The notes: generated by a model not told the origin, from the sequence alone. Counted from the first letter of the stretch, positions 1 through 11,041 are shown. The stretch is 64,000 nt of DNA from Aphrocallistes beatrix (GCA_963281255.1 OY725502.1:3162001-3226000); one strand, 5' to 3'. Numbers and translations are program-made.

Positions 1-605
1 ACTAATTTGATTGGCTAATTTTCTAACATCTAATATACTATGAAAATATAACGTTTTTGTGCAAAGACGATAATTAAAAGATATCAAAACATCAGTTTTG
101 ACATATTTAGATGTTTTGAAGTACGTATACCGTAATTAATAGTATCTGAACAATGGAATGTGAATTCTCATCTCTCAAATACTTGTAAGATCGCTTTATG
201 ACCATGATTTGTAATTTTGGAAATCTGCTGAAATTTACTAGGTTTCTCCTTTAAAGTAACATACTTGTATTATGCTACACTAGATTCATTTTTATCAATT
301 CTATGCAGGCATATAATTTTAGTATAAACAATGTTCTTATATAATACACTTCACCTCCATTCTACACTGTTAGTTTATGAAATTTTGTTATCATCATTTC
401 GATGTCAGTGGCTTCATCCCAACAAGTTGGGTACTTCTATCTGAGTTTAGGTTTACTTGTGGGATTGCGGACGTCAAAATTAATATGACAGGGAACCTTA
501 TGTTTCGATAATGTCACCAAAGGAGTTTACGTAGCAAGGATTTATGCGAAGAGAGAATGTGGATTATGTGCTGCTAATTATAATACGGTGCACTTCCGAA
601 TACAG
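1..605. other. Intergenic, nothing recognised
   Basis: AT-rich sequence with no open frame resembling a known family and no clear repeat. It ends where the inverted repeat of the element beginning near 606 starts. Confidence 0.5.
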
Positions 606-1569
606 GTGTAGCAGCCCAGAATATACCCCCATTAGAATATACCTGGGCATATTATGGGCTAGGCCAGATTATACCCGCATATGAAGTGGGCTAGCTCAGA
701 ATACACCCCCATGGGGTGCATTCTGGGCTAGGACAGAATATACTCGGTATAAACTGTCCTGATTATGTCCCAACCCTGATAGGGGACCAGTCAACTCGTC
801 CTTTTTTGGTCAACTCGTCCCTATCAAAGTGTTCAAAACCTGATAAGGAGGGTTTTGGGGGTTTGAGGAATCCTTGAGACCAGTGGAGTCTTTGGGGTTC
901 TTTGTGTGTCTTTGGACGAGTTAGTATTTGGGATACACATCGTATGGGATCACCATAGTACAGTAAGCCTTCGATTAGCCGAACAATCTCACTTCTCCAA
1001 ATAGAAATCTTTAAAGTAGCAGACTGATGCTGTTTGTTAACCAAGGGTGTACTGCTACGTATACGGAATTGCTAATTTTTACACTTGTACTTGTCATTAT
1101 AGTGAAATATAATTGGAGAAACAGAAATATTTTGTTGAGTTCTGTCCAGGGGCAAATCAAGGTTTATTAAAGAGGACGAACTGTGGTATTAAGCTTATTC
1201 TTAGCTAAGACTTGACGATTGCACTTTCTCTTTGAGTGGAGGGTGGAGACCCTAGATATCATGCCACCCCTGGGTCCGTCCCTGCTGTCTATCTATAAAT
1301 GTCATGATCATATTAGGAGTAGATGCCATCACTCTACTTCTCTGAGGCAATTTTCCAATTTATAAGACAGTCTGTAACTCCTACGACAAAATGTTAACAT
1401 AGATACCCCAAACAGGGCCGTCAGAAGCTCAGAAAAAGTGGTAAGACCATTGTCGCTGTGTTGATCAAATGTGGTAAAGCTCATCCTGAGTCATCCACAT
1501 CATCGTCCATAGAACTAAGACAGTTTATAAAAAAAGTGGTCCATGCCCTTACCCGTGTCCGCCCACCTT

Positions 1570-1765
1570 GCCGAAAGACATCTTGCCGAAAGACATTTTG
1601 CCGAAAGACATCTTGCCGAAAGGACATTTTGCCTAAAGATATCCTGCCGAAAAGACATTTTGCCGAAAGGACATCTTGCCGAAAGACATCTTGCCGAAAG
1701 GACATTTTGCCTAAAGATATCTTGCCGAAAGGACATTTTGCCGAAAGGACATCTTGCCGAAAGTA
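1570..1765. repeat. Left terminal tandem array of the MULE
   Basis: About eleven to twelve units of the form CTTGCCGAAAGACAT/TTTGCCGAAAGGACA, with variants such as GCCTAAAGATATC. Some long apparent open frames on both strands here are only repeat translations (repeating K-D-I-L-P or R-Q-D-V-F). The same unit appears inverted at 2479-2600. Confidence 0.9.
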
Positions 1766-1869
1766 TGTGGTTTGATGATTACTTATTATTAAAATGAGAA
1801 TCCCGAAAGTACAGTATCAAGCAAAAACAAAATGAATCAGAGCAAGTGTTTAAAATAACTAATTAATAG

Positions 1870-2361
1870 CAATTTCGGGCCTTAGCGTTTGTTCCTGGTA
1901 TTGATGTAATTGCATGTTATGAAGAACTTATCGATTCACTATCTGATGAGCTAGTTGATGACTTAAGCGATTTTCTCCATTACTTTGAGAAGACATGGAT
2001 AGGTTTAGAACAGCATGGAAGAAGACGTCGCCCTTTATTTCCAATCGAACTATGGAACGTCAGAGATAGAGTGGAACGAGCTCTTCCACGGACGAATAAT
2101 TCTGTAGAGGGTTGGCATAGGGCTTTCAATATTAGAATAAATACAACTCATCCTTCTGTCTCCAAACTAATTCGGAAAATTATTATGGAACAGAGTGATA
2201 GCGAAATTACCTTGGAAAAAGTTAGAAGCGGACATCAACTGCCCCAATCAAAGAAGAAGTATCTTCAATTAAACAAGCGTTTAGAGAAGATGGTTGATAA
2301 ATATATATACATTCCACATCTAGAATATCTGTGCGGCATATCACAAAACTTATCTTTCTAA
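1870..2361 (+). pseudogene. MULE transposase, C-terminal fragment
   Basis: The open frame begins after a stop at 1867-1869 and ends with a stop at 2359-2361. It reads ALAFVP, then a YFEKTWIG segment, then FPIELWN and PRTNNSVEGWHRAFN, then a HPSVSKLI segment. This order matches the region after the DDE catalytic core in metazoan MULE transposases, from memory of the family. The N-terminal zinc-binding region and the catalytic Asp residues are missing, so the product could not catalyse transposition. A shorter start at GTG 2071 has no support. The frame lies within the element bounded by the 9-bp duplication and so belongs to it. Confidence 0.8.
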
Positions 2362-2790
2362 TATTTTTGTTTTTCTTGTTATTACTTCTTAACACTTAAT
2401 AATAAACTTATTCAAACTCGGAACCAGTTAATGCGACACTTAGTTGTTAATTATGATTATTACAATTTGATATTCAATGGCTTTCGGCACAATGTCTTTC
2501 GGCAAGATGTCTTTTCGGCGAGATGTCCTTTCGGCAAGACGTCTTTTCGGCAAGATGTCTTTCGGCAAGATGTCTTTCGGCGAGATGTCTTTCGGCAAGG
2601 TGTCCTAGCACCGCCCTTACCAGCCGCACCACTTCCTATGGCCATGCCAAAATATCCACATTCATTTGATATTACGAAGACAGGGAGAATATTCTGGGCT
2701 AGCCGCTTCATATCCGGGGGTATAATCTAGGCTAGGACAGAATATACCCGGGTATTTTCGAGGACGAGGGTATAATCTGGGCTGTTACAC

Positions 2791-3435
2791 GGGGCCAGTG
2801 TCGAATTTTGTGGGAAATTCGGGGACCCATTTGAAAACTATTATCAGGTGCATAAAGGGGACATAATTGAGGAATTTCTGGGAAAAACGAGACACTTAAA
2901 ATTACCTCAATAGATGAGTTACAAAATGGGACGGGATAATTGCCCTGGTTACAATTCGAAGACACATTTTACTAATAACTAAGTATGTTTAATATATTGA
3001 AGTTTAAGTAACACTAATATTAATATGATTAAATACGTAATATAAGAATAAAATATAGAACTAAATATGCACCACATCTATGCCAGCTGGCCTTCGTCGG
3101 TACTGGAGGAGAGAGGAGATGATCACACTGGCAATGGATCGGAGAGGTGTTGCAAAACAAGGGAACAAACAAAGGGTAAGGAGATAATCAAGGCGAACAA
3201 TGAGCATCTCCATGGACCAGATGAACAGGAGGTAAGTTGTCGTGAGGCTAAGATAGGCATTAAAAGGAAAGCAGAGGAAACCCGGGATAGTTCACACAGC
3301 ATAGTAGGGGAAAGTCTTCTCACGGTATCTGAGGGTACGCTGCTAAGCTGCCTAAGCTGGACAGTTTAAAGCGTACGAGACAGCGTCAGAGGGAACGAAT
3401 TCTTACGAGGTGTAGCACACCATTTTAATTTAGAG
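2791..3435. other. Gap with one unsupported open frame
   Basis: The 100-codon frame at 3067-3369 (+) is hydrophilic and matches no family I know. It may be chance or the relic of an exon. Nothing else is recognised. Confidence 0.35.
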
Positions 3436-3500
3436 GCAGATTAAGTAATAATACAGAATACATAGAGAAACTTTGTATTCTGTATTATTACTTAATCTGC
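3436..3500. repeat. Perfect 27-bp palindrome with 11-nt loop
   Basis: The left arm 3436-3462 begins GCAGATTAAGTAATAATACA; the right arm 3474-3500 is its exact reverse complement; the loop is 3463-3473. The right arm overlaps the 3' end of the minus-strand MULE transposase relic, so it may mark the end of that element. Confidence 0.9.
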
Positions 3501-4126
3501 TTAGCTTGTCGTACTTCCACAAGTCCCTGTTCACGCTTCAAGGCAGTGATAAACTTCCAAATATTTGGATGGTGACAGCCAACAGTAGCATTGAAAGAGC
3601 GGTGCCATGCTTCAACTGCATTGGTTGTACGAGGTAACCCAAACGCCGTGTCGTAGTGATAGTTCCACATCTCAATTGGGAACAAGGGATCCTGGTAGGT
3701 ACCACCAGGGAGTTTGCGCCCGACATAGGTTTTCTCAAAGTATAGAACGAGACCAGTGGCTTGGGGCATTGGAAGTTCCTGTACTACATCACCAAACACC
3801 TCGAGGGTGAAGCAAAGGCGAGTGCTGGCAACAGGCGTATGCGTAGGGCTAGTTCCTCATCTTGGTTGTAAGCAGCTTGCAGTCCTTCAGCTTGTACTTT
3901 CGCCAGATATTTTGTGTGAGGTGAAAGAAGCAGCACTTCACCTGTGTAGCAGGCCACACCTGCTGGAAACTGTTAATGGCAGCCTTCTCAAAGTCCATAA
4001 GCATCCGAGATGGCTGAGCATTAGGACAGAGTAACTGGATCTGTTGCCACATCCGTGTGTAGGTAGCTTGGGTTTTATTAGGTAGGAGGATGAACAGGCT
4101 AGGTAAAAGATGGCCATCCTTTAGGG

Positions 4127-6128
4127 CAGGGGTTCTCAAACTGGGGTACGCGTACCCCTGGGGGTACGTCAACACTTTTTATAGGGGTACGCCGATGTTT
4201 AACAAAATAATATCAATTCGGTTATAATAAATTTCGCCCCACTCCAGCATCCCAACAGACCAGCACTTACAAAGTAAATTGATATTAGTATACTTAGTTA
4301 AAATATATTGGTTGCAATGGTTTTTTCAATAATTATAATTATTAGTTATCACCTGTGCTATTGTTTGTGGTTATGCTATTAAGGATTCCATTATCTCTAC
4401 ATACCTATGTGTCACCCCATGTCAATTTGCATATCACACCTACCCGTGTATAGAAGTATTCTTACAAAGTATAAAACGTAAATACTTGATTGAACCAGTA
4501 TTCGTTTGTGACCTTGACAATTTACGCTTTAACAAAATTATTATGGAATCTGCTAAGAAACGGAAGTATAATGAGGATTATATCAAGTACGGATTTACAT
4601 TCATACTTAAAGAGGGGCAGGAACTACCACAATGTGTAGTTTGTTGTAAGGTGTTATCTGAGAGCTCGATGAAACCAAGTTTTCTAAAACGCCATTTAAG
4701 CGGATGCCACCCTGATCTTGCAACTAAAGATATCGATTTCTTTAAGCACAAAGAGGTCGGAGTAAAGCGAATCCGTCTCGATCATGGAGGGCAATTCAGT
4801 CAACAGACTCAGGCGGGCGTTCGTGCATCGGGCTTTGCGCATCGCTCAGGCGAAGAAACCGCATACAATTGCAGAGAACCTTATACTCCCCTGTTGCAAG
4901 GACATCGTGCATTGCGTTCTGGGAGATAGTGCTGAAAAGAAACTCGCTTCTCTACCGTTCTCCAACGACACCATTAAGCGCAGGATTAGAGATATGGCAG
5001 ATGACGTTGAGCAGCAGATAGTTGCTGAGATTCTGGGAGCTCCTTTGAACACTTTTTCAATTCAACTTGATGAGTCAACTGATGTTTCTAGTTGTGCACA
5101 GCTACTGGTATTTGCACGGTACATTAAAGATGGGGACTTTAAGGAAGAGTTCCTATTTTGTCAGTGCCTGGAGACATCTACGAAAGGAGAAGATATCTTT
5201 CAGCAGGTCTCTGGTTATTTCGAAAAGATGGGACTATCCTGGAAGAACGTTTCTGCTTGCACAACAGATGGTGCACCTGCTATGCTAGGGATTCATTCAG
5301 GATTTCGAGCTCGAGTAAAGAGAGTCAATCCAGTCTCGAAACACAATCAACAAGTCACTCCAAGGACGGTTTACTACCATAATTGATTTTGTGGACAGGA
5401 TTCGGGCATTTCTTATGAAATTAGAACTCTGGGAAGCTAAAGTAAGCGTTGGAAAGTTAGATTTCTTTGAAAACTTGTCAGCAGCTCTTGGAGATACTAC
5501 AGATCAGAGTATATGTGCTCTAGTAAAGGCTCATCTATCCGTATTACGCAATGAACTTCAGGATTACTTCCCAGATCTGAGCGATTCGGACATGAAAATG
5601 ATTCGAAATCCATTTATCTTGGATGTAACTTCGATACCTGACATACTCCAAGAAGAATTTGTTGAACTAATCAACGATTCCAATGCCAGAGATAAATTCG
5701 AAACACTCTCACTCACCAAGTTTTGGTGCGAAATGAGCGTGATGTATCCCAACGTGGCAAAAATAGCTGTAAAACCCTTATTAATGTTTCCCAGCACTTA
5801 TCTCTGTGAGCAAGGATTTTCTTCGCTCTTTCTAATCAAGAACAAATTTCGAGCGCGGATGGCAGTCGAAGATGATCTCCGTCTGGCCCTTACGAAAACT
5901 GTACCACGAATTGATAACCTAGTGCGCAAAATGCAAGCACATCCATCCCATTAATTCATTTTGCGCTATATTTCTATATTAATAAAACAAGTATATTCTG
6001 CACAACTGGGTTAAAGGGATTGTAAACATAATATTTATAAAGTAAGGTTGTGATCCATTTGAAGGGGTACGAGCCGGATAAAATCCTGCTTTAAGGGTAC
6101 ACAATGAGGAAATGTTTGAGAACCGCTG
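4127..6128 (+). mobile_element. hAT transposon (BED/ZBED5-SCAND3-like), internally deleted
   Basis: The ends are CAGGGGTTCTCAAACTGGGG at 4127 and, inverted, GTTTGAGAACCGCTG ending at 6128. Flanks CTTTAGGG (4119-4126) and CTTAGGG (6129-6135) fit an imperfect 8-bp duplication. Both ends also carry GGGGTACG repeats. It sits inside a MULE transposase relic. Confidence 0.85.
4527..5954 (+). pseudogene. hAT transposase (BED-finger type), broken
   Basis: The N-terminus (ATG 4527) starts MESAKKRKYNEDYIKYGF and has a BED-type finger (CVVCCKV, then FLKRHLSGCHP). A frameshift near 4830 leads into AKKPHTIAENLILPCCKDIV, LDESTDVSSCAQLLVFAR (catalytic region) and CTTDGAPAMLG, in the frame ending at 5386. 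The region that normally follows (around H-C-x-x-H-R) is deleted. The C-terminal piece up to 5954 has the dimerisation motif, seen as FPSTYLCEQGFSSLFLIKNK. Frameshift plus deletion make it non-functional. The organisation matches the ZBED5/SCAND3-like hAT group, from memory. Confidence 0.85.
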
Positions 6129-6364
6129 CTTAGGGACTCCGGTCCTCCTCGGAGTACATGCAACACATACACTTGGGCAAAGAGGTTAGGAGCTGTCTTA
6201 AAAGTACCATCAGCAAGCCAGCACAGGGATGCTTGCAACATATCCAGGTTACGCGTGTACCAAAGATGAGAATTCTCAATTTCCGTTCCTTACATATTAG
6301 TGCCCGTTTATTTTAGTCTCTAATGAGACGAATTTTTCGGGGACAAAAATTCCAGGGACGCTAC

Positions 6365-6440
6365 TCATTATCCGGTAACTTATGTTCAGGGGAGAAAATG
6401 TCCATGTGAAGAAATGTCCGTGCGACGAAGTGTCCGTTTA
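6365..6440. repeat. Short degenerate tandem repeat
   Basis: About four units of the form AATGTCC(G/A)TG(C/T)GA(C/A)GA. The architecture resembles a MULE terminal array, and it lies just outside the 5' side of the split MULE transposase, so it may be that element's surviving end. Confidence 0.5.
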
Positions 6441-6786
6441 CCGAATTCCATTCCATTAACGTTATCATGATGATGCCGCAAACAAAATTTAAATCCACTT
6501 TTGATCATACCATTGTCACCTCTCTTTATTTTGAATTTAATCTCTACATCCACAGATAACTGAAACTGAAAGTAATCAATATTATGCGCCTCTGTGGACA
6601 AATTGAAAATCCTAGAACAGTAGCAAATATGATGAAAGATATTATTAACATACAAAAAGTATACCTCATAAGATTATGGCAGGAGACTATGAACAGAATA
6701 TACTAAATGCATGATTGCTTGTGTTCTGAGCAAATTCAACGCCTTCTATTCTAAATACTGTGTCCAAATACATCGTGACGTATGTG

Positions 6787-7195
6787 CAGAGCATTAATAA
6801 TTATGCACTCCTCAAAATTAGGAGCGTGTTCCCACTCCACGATCCTTACCTATAATTGGAGCGTGTCTAGCCTCCTCTTCCAATTTTTAAGAGTAAGAGC
6901 GCTCCTTAATGAGTTATATAATGAAATTTATTACAAAAATCAAAAAAGATTCTGAAAAATTGAAGTTTTGAATAATACATGATATATCCCTTTTAAAGGC
7001 GACTTTCTAATTTAAATTTGCCTCATTTTAACTTCAGCAGAGAAAGTTGAGAAAAATTGTTAGATATCAGGGGAATTTATGGAAAGAAACTTTATTAAAG
7101 GAGTGCGCTCCAGTGAGCGCGCTCCCCCAAAATAGGAGCACCGCTACGGCTTCTGCTCTTGTGTTCTAAAAGGACCGCGCTCCTTTAATGCTCTG
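6787..7195. mobile_element. hAT-type MITE, 409 bp
   Basis: The ends are CAGAGCATTAAT at 6787 and TTTAATGCTCTG ending at 7195. Flanks are CGTATGTG (6779-6786) and CGTATGTA (7196-7203), an 8-bp duplication with one mismatch. The interior carries repeated GGAGCG(C)GCTCC-like inverted motifs, so the whole can fold back. Confidence 0.8.
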
Positions 7196-7621
7196 CGTAT
7201 GTATCCATTTACCAACATTTAAACATCACCTCGAGACTATAATGGACATTTCAAGCATTGAGACAAGATAAAACAAAACATAAAAATGTCGGTCGTCAGA
7301 CCGATAGTGCAGCTCCAGGAAGTGACTCGGAGGAATATGAAATGTTAATATCGGAATACATCGGGAAATACTCATTATAGGGCATTCTAAGTGTGAGAAT
7401 CGGAATCTACTTATTAAAATACCCTATATTAGCCGTTGAGAACTCGCTTTTAACTCAAAATATAATTTTTTTCCAAAAAGTGTGAAAATATGCATACAAA
7501 CTTATATCCTATATGTAATTATATAAACATTAAATGTATATCACAACACTATGTCTATTACAACGTTGTATATGCTATCAGTAGTTGGAGAGGTTGTTTT
7601 CAGTGCTTCTCTAAAGAAGTC

Positions 7622-7907
7622 TATAATATGACCATATATGGAGGTGCGAAAACCGCAAAAATCAAAAACTAGAAGCATTTAGGATAAGACGATGTGCTCA
7701 ATTGATTCTTTATATATGACTTCCTATTCAATAATAATACATTTCCCATGTCTAACGTTAACCAATTCCAAGTTATCAACATTATTACCATATATGGAAA
7801 GATGTGAAAACCGCAAAACTCAAGAACCACAAATATTTCAAGTATGCCAATGTGACCAATGAATTCACCATATGCGACTTCCTATTCAACAATAATACAT
7901 TTCTCAC
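7622..7907. repeat. Two-copy direct duplication, about 125 bp each
   Basis: About 7622-7753 and about 7785-7907 share TACCATATATGGA, GAAAACCGCAAAA and CGACTTCCTATTCAA/AATAATACATTTC in the same order. The small open frame at 7490-7672 has no recognisable product. Confidence 0.65.
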
Positions 7908-7997
7908 CGAAATAACGGCTAGTTATAGTGATAGGCAATAGACTCAAGTTACAGGACCCGAGTATGAGACCCTCCAGTCCTTAGTTAAAGGAGTCTA

Positions 7998-7998
<1 letters not shown>

Positions 7999-8061
<63 letters not shown>
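7999..8061. repeat. (TA)n microsatellite
   Basis: An uninterrupted run of alternating TA, which is the insertion target of the next element. Shorter tracts adjoin CGCTT repeats near 10346, 36692, 52580, 53152 and 54297. Confidence 0.95.
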
Positions 8062-8062
<1 letters not shown>

Positions 8063-8065
<3 letters not shown>

Positions 8066-8400
8066 TGGAACCTGTATATAACAGCCACCAAAGGGACTGG
8101 ACAAAATTGGCCGTTATACACAGGTGACCGTTATATACAGGTGATTGTCTTAATCCCCAAAAGGTATCAACGTAAATATCAAGTTTTTAGAAATCCATTA
8201 CTTGAAGTAATTACATGAAACTTGTAACTTGTTTATCGTTCGTATCAGGTCCTGCAATAAACACATAAAAACGAACGGGTGGCCGCTGGCCACGTTGAGC
8301 AGGTGACCGCTATACACAGGTTAAATATTATAGAATTTCGGACGGGACTGTTCATTGGTGACCGCTATAGACAGGTGACCGTTATAGCAGGTTCGACAAT
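8063..8400. mobile_element. pogo/mariner-like MITE, copy 1
   Basis: It starts CAGTGGAACCTGTATATAAC after a TA and ends in GTTATAGCAGGTTCGAC. Motifs of the type TATAACGGYCACC recur inside on both strands. A second copy lies inverted at 9424-9837. There is no transposase. Confidence 0.75.
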
Positions 8401-8409
8401 ATATATATA

Positions 8410-8908
8410 TATCTGTAACGAATTGATCGAAGGAACTGCTAGGCCCAGAAAGCTGATTTTTGGCATGTGGGAGTCTTTTGGCTATGGCTCCAGTAAGTTC
8501 TGAGCTCAGCGAAAAATGTCGGCTCATCATGGAATTATGACGTCATTGTCACATTTTTAAAAGTAAAGCAATACAGTTATTCGAGCATAACTCAGTCATT
8601 ATAGGAGATAGAAGGCTGAAATTTTAATAGAATCTGTATACTAACATACCTCACATATGATGCAACTATCATCACAAATGATGACTCATCACTTTGTTAT
8701 GACGTCATCATTACTCATCAAAAATTTTAAAAATTGATAAATTTGGTGATTTTTCGTGCGATATCGATTATAACAGTAGTCCAGACATATTTAGAGATGA
8801 TATCTCCCTTATAATTAACCAATGTCACCTCCAGGCGACCGAAGGGAGCCTCCGGCGGACACAAAGTGTCCGCCAGCCGCGCAGCGTAAGCAAGCGAAGC
8901 GCGCTTGT
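8410..8908 (+). repeat. CGCTT repeat, copy 1 (Helentron/HINE-like)
   Basis: It runs from TCTGTAACGAATTGATCG to GCGAAGCGCGCTTG. Landmarks shared by all copies are: GGGAGTCTTTTGGCTATGGC near the left; two TGACGTCA sites; GATGACTCATCAC; GATTTTTCGTGCGATATCG; and a hairpin near the right end made of GGCGGACAC and its complement GTGTCCGCC. No coding capacity. Confidence 0.85.
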
Positions 8909-8923
8909 ATATATGTATATATC

Positions 8924-9417
8924 TCTGTACGAATTGATTGAAAAAACTGCCAGGCGCAGAAAGCTGATTTTTTGCACGCGGGAGTTTTTTGGCTATGGCT
9001 CCAGTAAGTTCTGAGCTCAGAGTAAAATGTCGGCTCATCATGGAATTATGACGTCATTGTCACATTTTTAAAAGTTAAGCAACACAGTTATTCGAGCATA
9101 ACTCAGCCATTATAGGAGATAGAAGGCTGAAATTTTAATAGAATCTGTATACTAACATACCTCACATATGATACAACTATCATCAAAAAATGATGACTCA
9201 TCACTTTGTTATGACGTTATCATTACTCATCAAAAAAATTTAAAATTGTCAAATTTGGTGATTTTTCGAGTGATATCGATTATAACAGTAGAACAGACAT
9301 ATTTATAGATGCTATCTCTCTTATAATTAACCAAGTGACCCCAGGCGATCGAAGGGAGCCTCCGGCGGACACGAAGTGTCCGCCAGCCGCGCAGCGCAAG
9401 CAAGCGAAGCGCGCTTG
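8924..9417 (+). repeat. CGCTT repeat, copy 2
   Basis: Full-length and in the same orientation as copy 1, separated from it by a short AT tract. It ends at GCGCGCTTG followed by TATATA, into which the second pogo-like MITE is inserted. Confidence 0.85.
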
Positions 9418-9423
9418 TATATA

Positions 9424-9837
9424 CAGTCGAACCTGCTATAACGGCCACTCTATATAACGGTCACCTGTCTATAGCGGTCACCAATGAACAGTCCCGTCCG
9501 AAATTCCATAATATTTAACCTGTGTATAGCGGTCACCTGGTCAACGCGGCCAGCGGCCACCCTTTTGCAGTCCCTTACTGACCCTAAAACTGTTTATAAC
9601 GGCCATCACCTGTCTATAACGGCCACCACCTTTTTCACCTTTTTATGTGTTTATTATAAGACCTGTTACAAACGATAAACAAGTTTCATGTAATTTCTTC
9701 AAGTAATAGAACTACATGTAGTAACTATGTTTCATTCTAGATAGGGTTAAGACAATGACCTGTATATAACGGTCACCTGTGTATAACGGCCAATTTTGTC
9801 CAGTCCCTTGGGTGGCCGTTATATACACGTTCCACTG
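9424..9837. mobile_element. pogo/mariner-like MITE, copy 2
   Basis: It starts CAGTCGAACCTGCTATAACG and ends ATACACGTTCCACTG, with TA on both sides (9422-9423 and 9838-9839). Related to 8063-8400 but in the opposite orientation. The interior contains GGTCACCTG/TATAACGGCC subrepeats. Confidence 0.8.
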
Positions 9838-9851
9838 TATATATATATATC

Positions 9852-10344
9852 TCTGTAACGAATTGATTGAAGAAACTGCCAGGCGCAGAAGGCTGATTTT
9901 TGGCATGTGGGAGTCTTTTGGCTATGGCTCCAGTAAGTTCTGAGTTCAGAGCAAAATGTCGACTCATCATGGAATTATGACGTCATTGTCACATTTTTAA
10001 GTTAAGCAACACAGTTATTCGGGCATAACTCAGCCATTATAGGAGATAGAAGGCTGAAATTTTAATAGAATCTGTATACTAACATACCTCACATATGATG
10101 CGACTTTCATCAAAAAATGATGACTCATCACTCTGTTATGACGTCATCATTACGCATCAAAAATTTTAAAATTGACAAATTTGGTGATTTTTGAGTGAAA
10201 TCGGTTTTATCACTAAGATGGACATATTTAGAGATGTTATCTCCCTCATAATTAACCAATGTTACCTCCAGGCGACCGAAGGGAGCCTCTGGCGGACACG
10301 AAGTGTCCGCCAGCTGCGCAGCGCAAGCAAGCGAAGCGCGCTTG
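9852..10344 (+). repeat. CGCTT repeat, copy 3
   Basis: Full length, from CTCTGTAACGAATTGATTGA to GCGAAGCGCGCTTG, followed by a (TA)n tract and then copy 4. Confidence 0.85.
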
Positions 10345-10373
10345 TATATATATATATATATATATATATATAA

Positions 10374-10857
10374 TCTGTAACGAATTGATTGAAGAAACTG
10401 CCGGTCATAGAAAGCTAATTTTTGGCATGTGGGAGTCTTTTGGCTATGGCTCCAGTAAGTTCTGAGCTCAGACAAAAATGTCGACTCATCATGGAATTAT
10501 GACGTCATTGTCACCTTTTTATAATTAGAAATTTCAGTTTTTCGACTATAACTCAGCCATTTTAAGTGATAGAAGGCTGAAATGTTAATAGAATGTGTAT
10601 AATAATATATCTCACATATGATGCAACTATCATCAAAAAATGATGACTCATCACTCTGTTATGACGTCATCATCACGCATCAAAATATCAAAATTTGACA
10701 ATTTTTCGTGCGGTATCGATTATAACAGTAGTACAGACGTATTTAGAGATGTTATTTCCCTTATAATTACTCAATGTGACCCCAGGCGCCTGCAGGGAGC
10801 CTCCGGCGTAACAAAGTGTCCGCCAGCCGCGCAGCGCAAGCAAGCGAAGCGCGTTTG
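10374..10857 (+). repeat. CGCTT repeat, copy 4
   Basis: Full length and in the same orientation. The right end is altered (GCGCGTTTG) and the hairpin left arm is mutated (GGCGTAACA). It belongs to the TATAATTAGAAATTTCAG subtype also seen at 17469 and 52614. Confidence 0.8.
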
Positions 10858-11041
10858 TTTCTGATAAACAGTCAGATGACTATAACTTAACCATGACTTT
10901 TATGCATGGTTATGCACTTTAATATCCAAAATATTATTTATTTTATAAATAACTAAACGTTCGGAAAAATGATCAATTCTTTGGGAAAATAGATGATAAG
11001 TAATATGCAAAATCCTGACAGTGATGCTAACGTGATTGGTT

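Larger units (their letters stand above)
1554..2612. mobile_element. Mutator-like element (MULE) with tandem-array termini
   Basis: A perfect 9-bp target duplication GCCCTTACC lies at 1545-1553 and 2613-2621; 9 bp is the Mutator hallmark. The termini are arrays of a ~16-18-bp unit (TTGCCGAAAGGACATC and variants), direct at about 1572-1765 and inverted at about 2479-2600. Between them is the C-terminal part of a MULE transposase (1870-2361). At about 1.06 kb the copy is internally deleted and cannot be autonomous. Confidence 0.85.
606..2790. mobile_element. Outer inverted-repeat element around a MULE
   Basis: The left end (606 onward, GTGTAGCAGCCCAGAATATA) is repeated in inverse at 2768-2790 (ending CTGGGCTGTTACAC). 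Both ends contain several degenerate copies of a CAGAATATACCCC unit (left 606-760, right about 2690-2790), so the termini are themselves made of subrepeats. No target duplication could be matched. No coding region belongs to it apart from the nested MULE. It may be a non-autonomous element that received the MULE. Confidence 0.5.
3488..6287 (-). pseudogene. MULE transposase relic split by a hAT insertion
   Basis: Read on the minus strand, the first piece (about 6287-6129) contains ADGTFKTAPNLFAQVYVLH, the start of the MULE catalytic domain. A 2-kb hAT element interrupts it. It resumes at about 4126 with LMDFEKAAINSFQQVWP and CCFFHLTQNIWRKYKLK, the second-Asp and C/H region. A frame change near 3855 leads into RIRLLPALAFASP, and another into LPRTTNAVEAWHRSFN and IWKFITALKREQG, stopping at 3488. 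At least two frameshifts plus the insertion make it dead. The same C-terminal signature occurs in the plus-strand fragment at 1870-2361, but the two are distinct lineages by eye. Confidence 0.8.

Noticed and set aside
1458..1797. Overlapping 70-105-codon frames on both strands
   Set aside because: They are translations of the terminal tandem array (repeating KDILP or RQDVF) and not proteins.
7997..8218. 73-codon frame starting in the TA repeat
   Set aside because: It is alternating I-Y from the microsatellite followed by MITE sequence.
8279..10864. Many 60-115-codon frames in the CGCTT repeats
   Set aside because: They fall on the same repeat body in several frames, carry no domain, and are broken differently in each copy.
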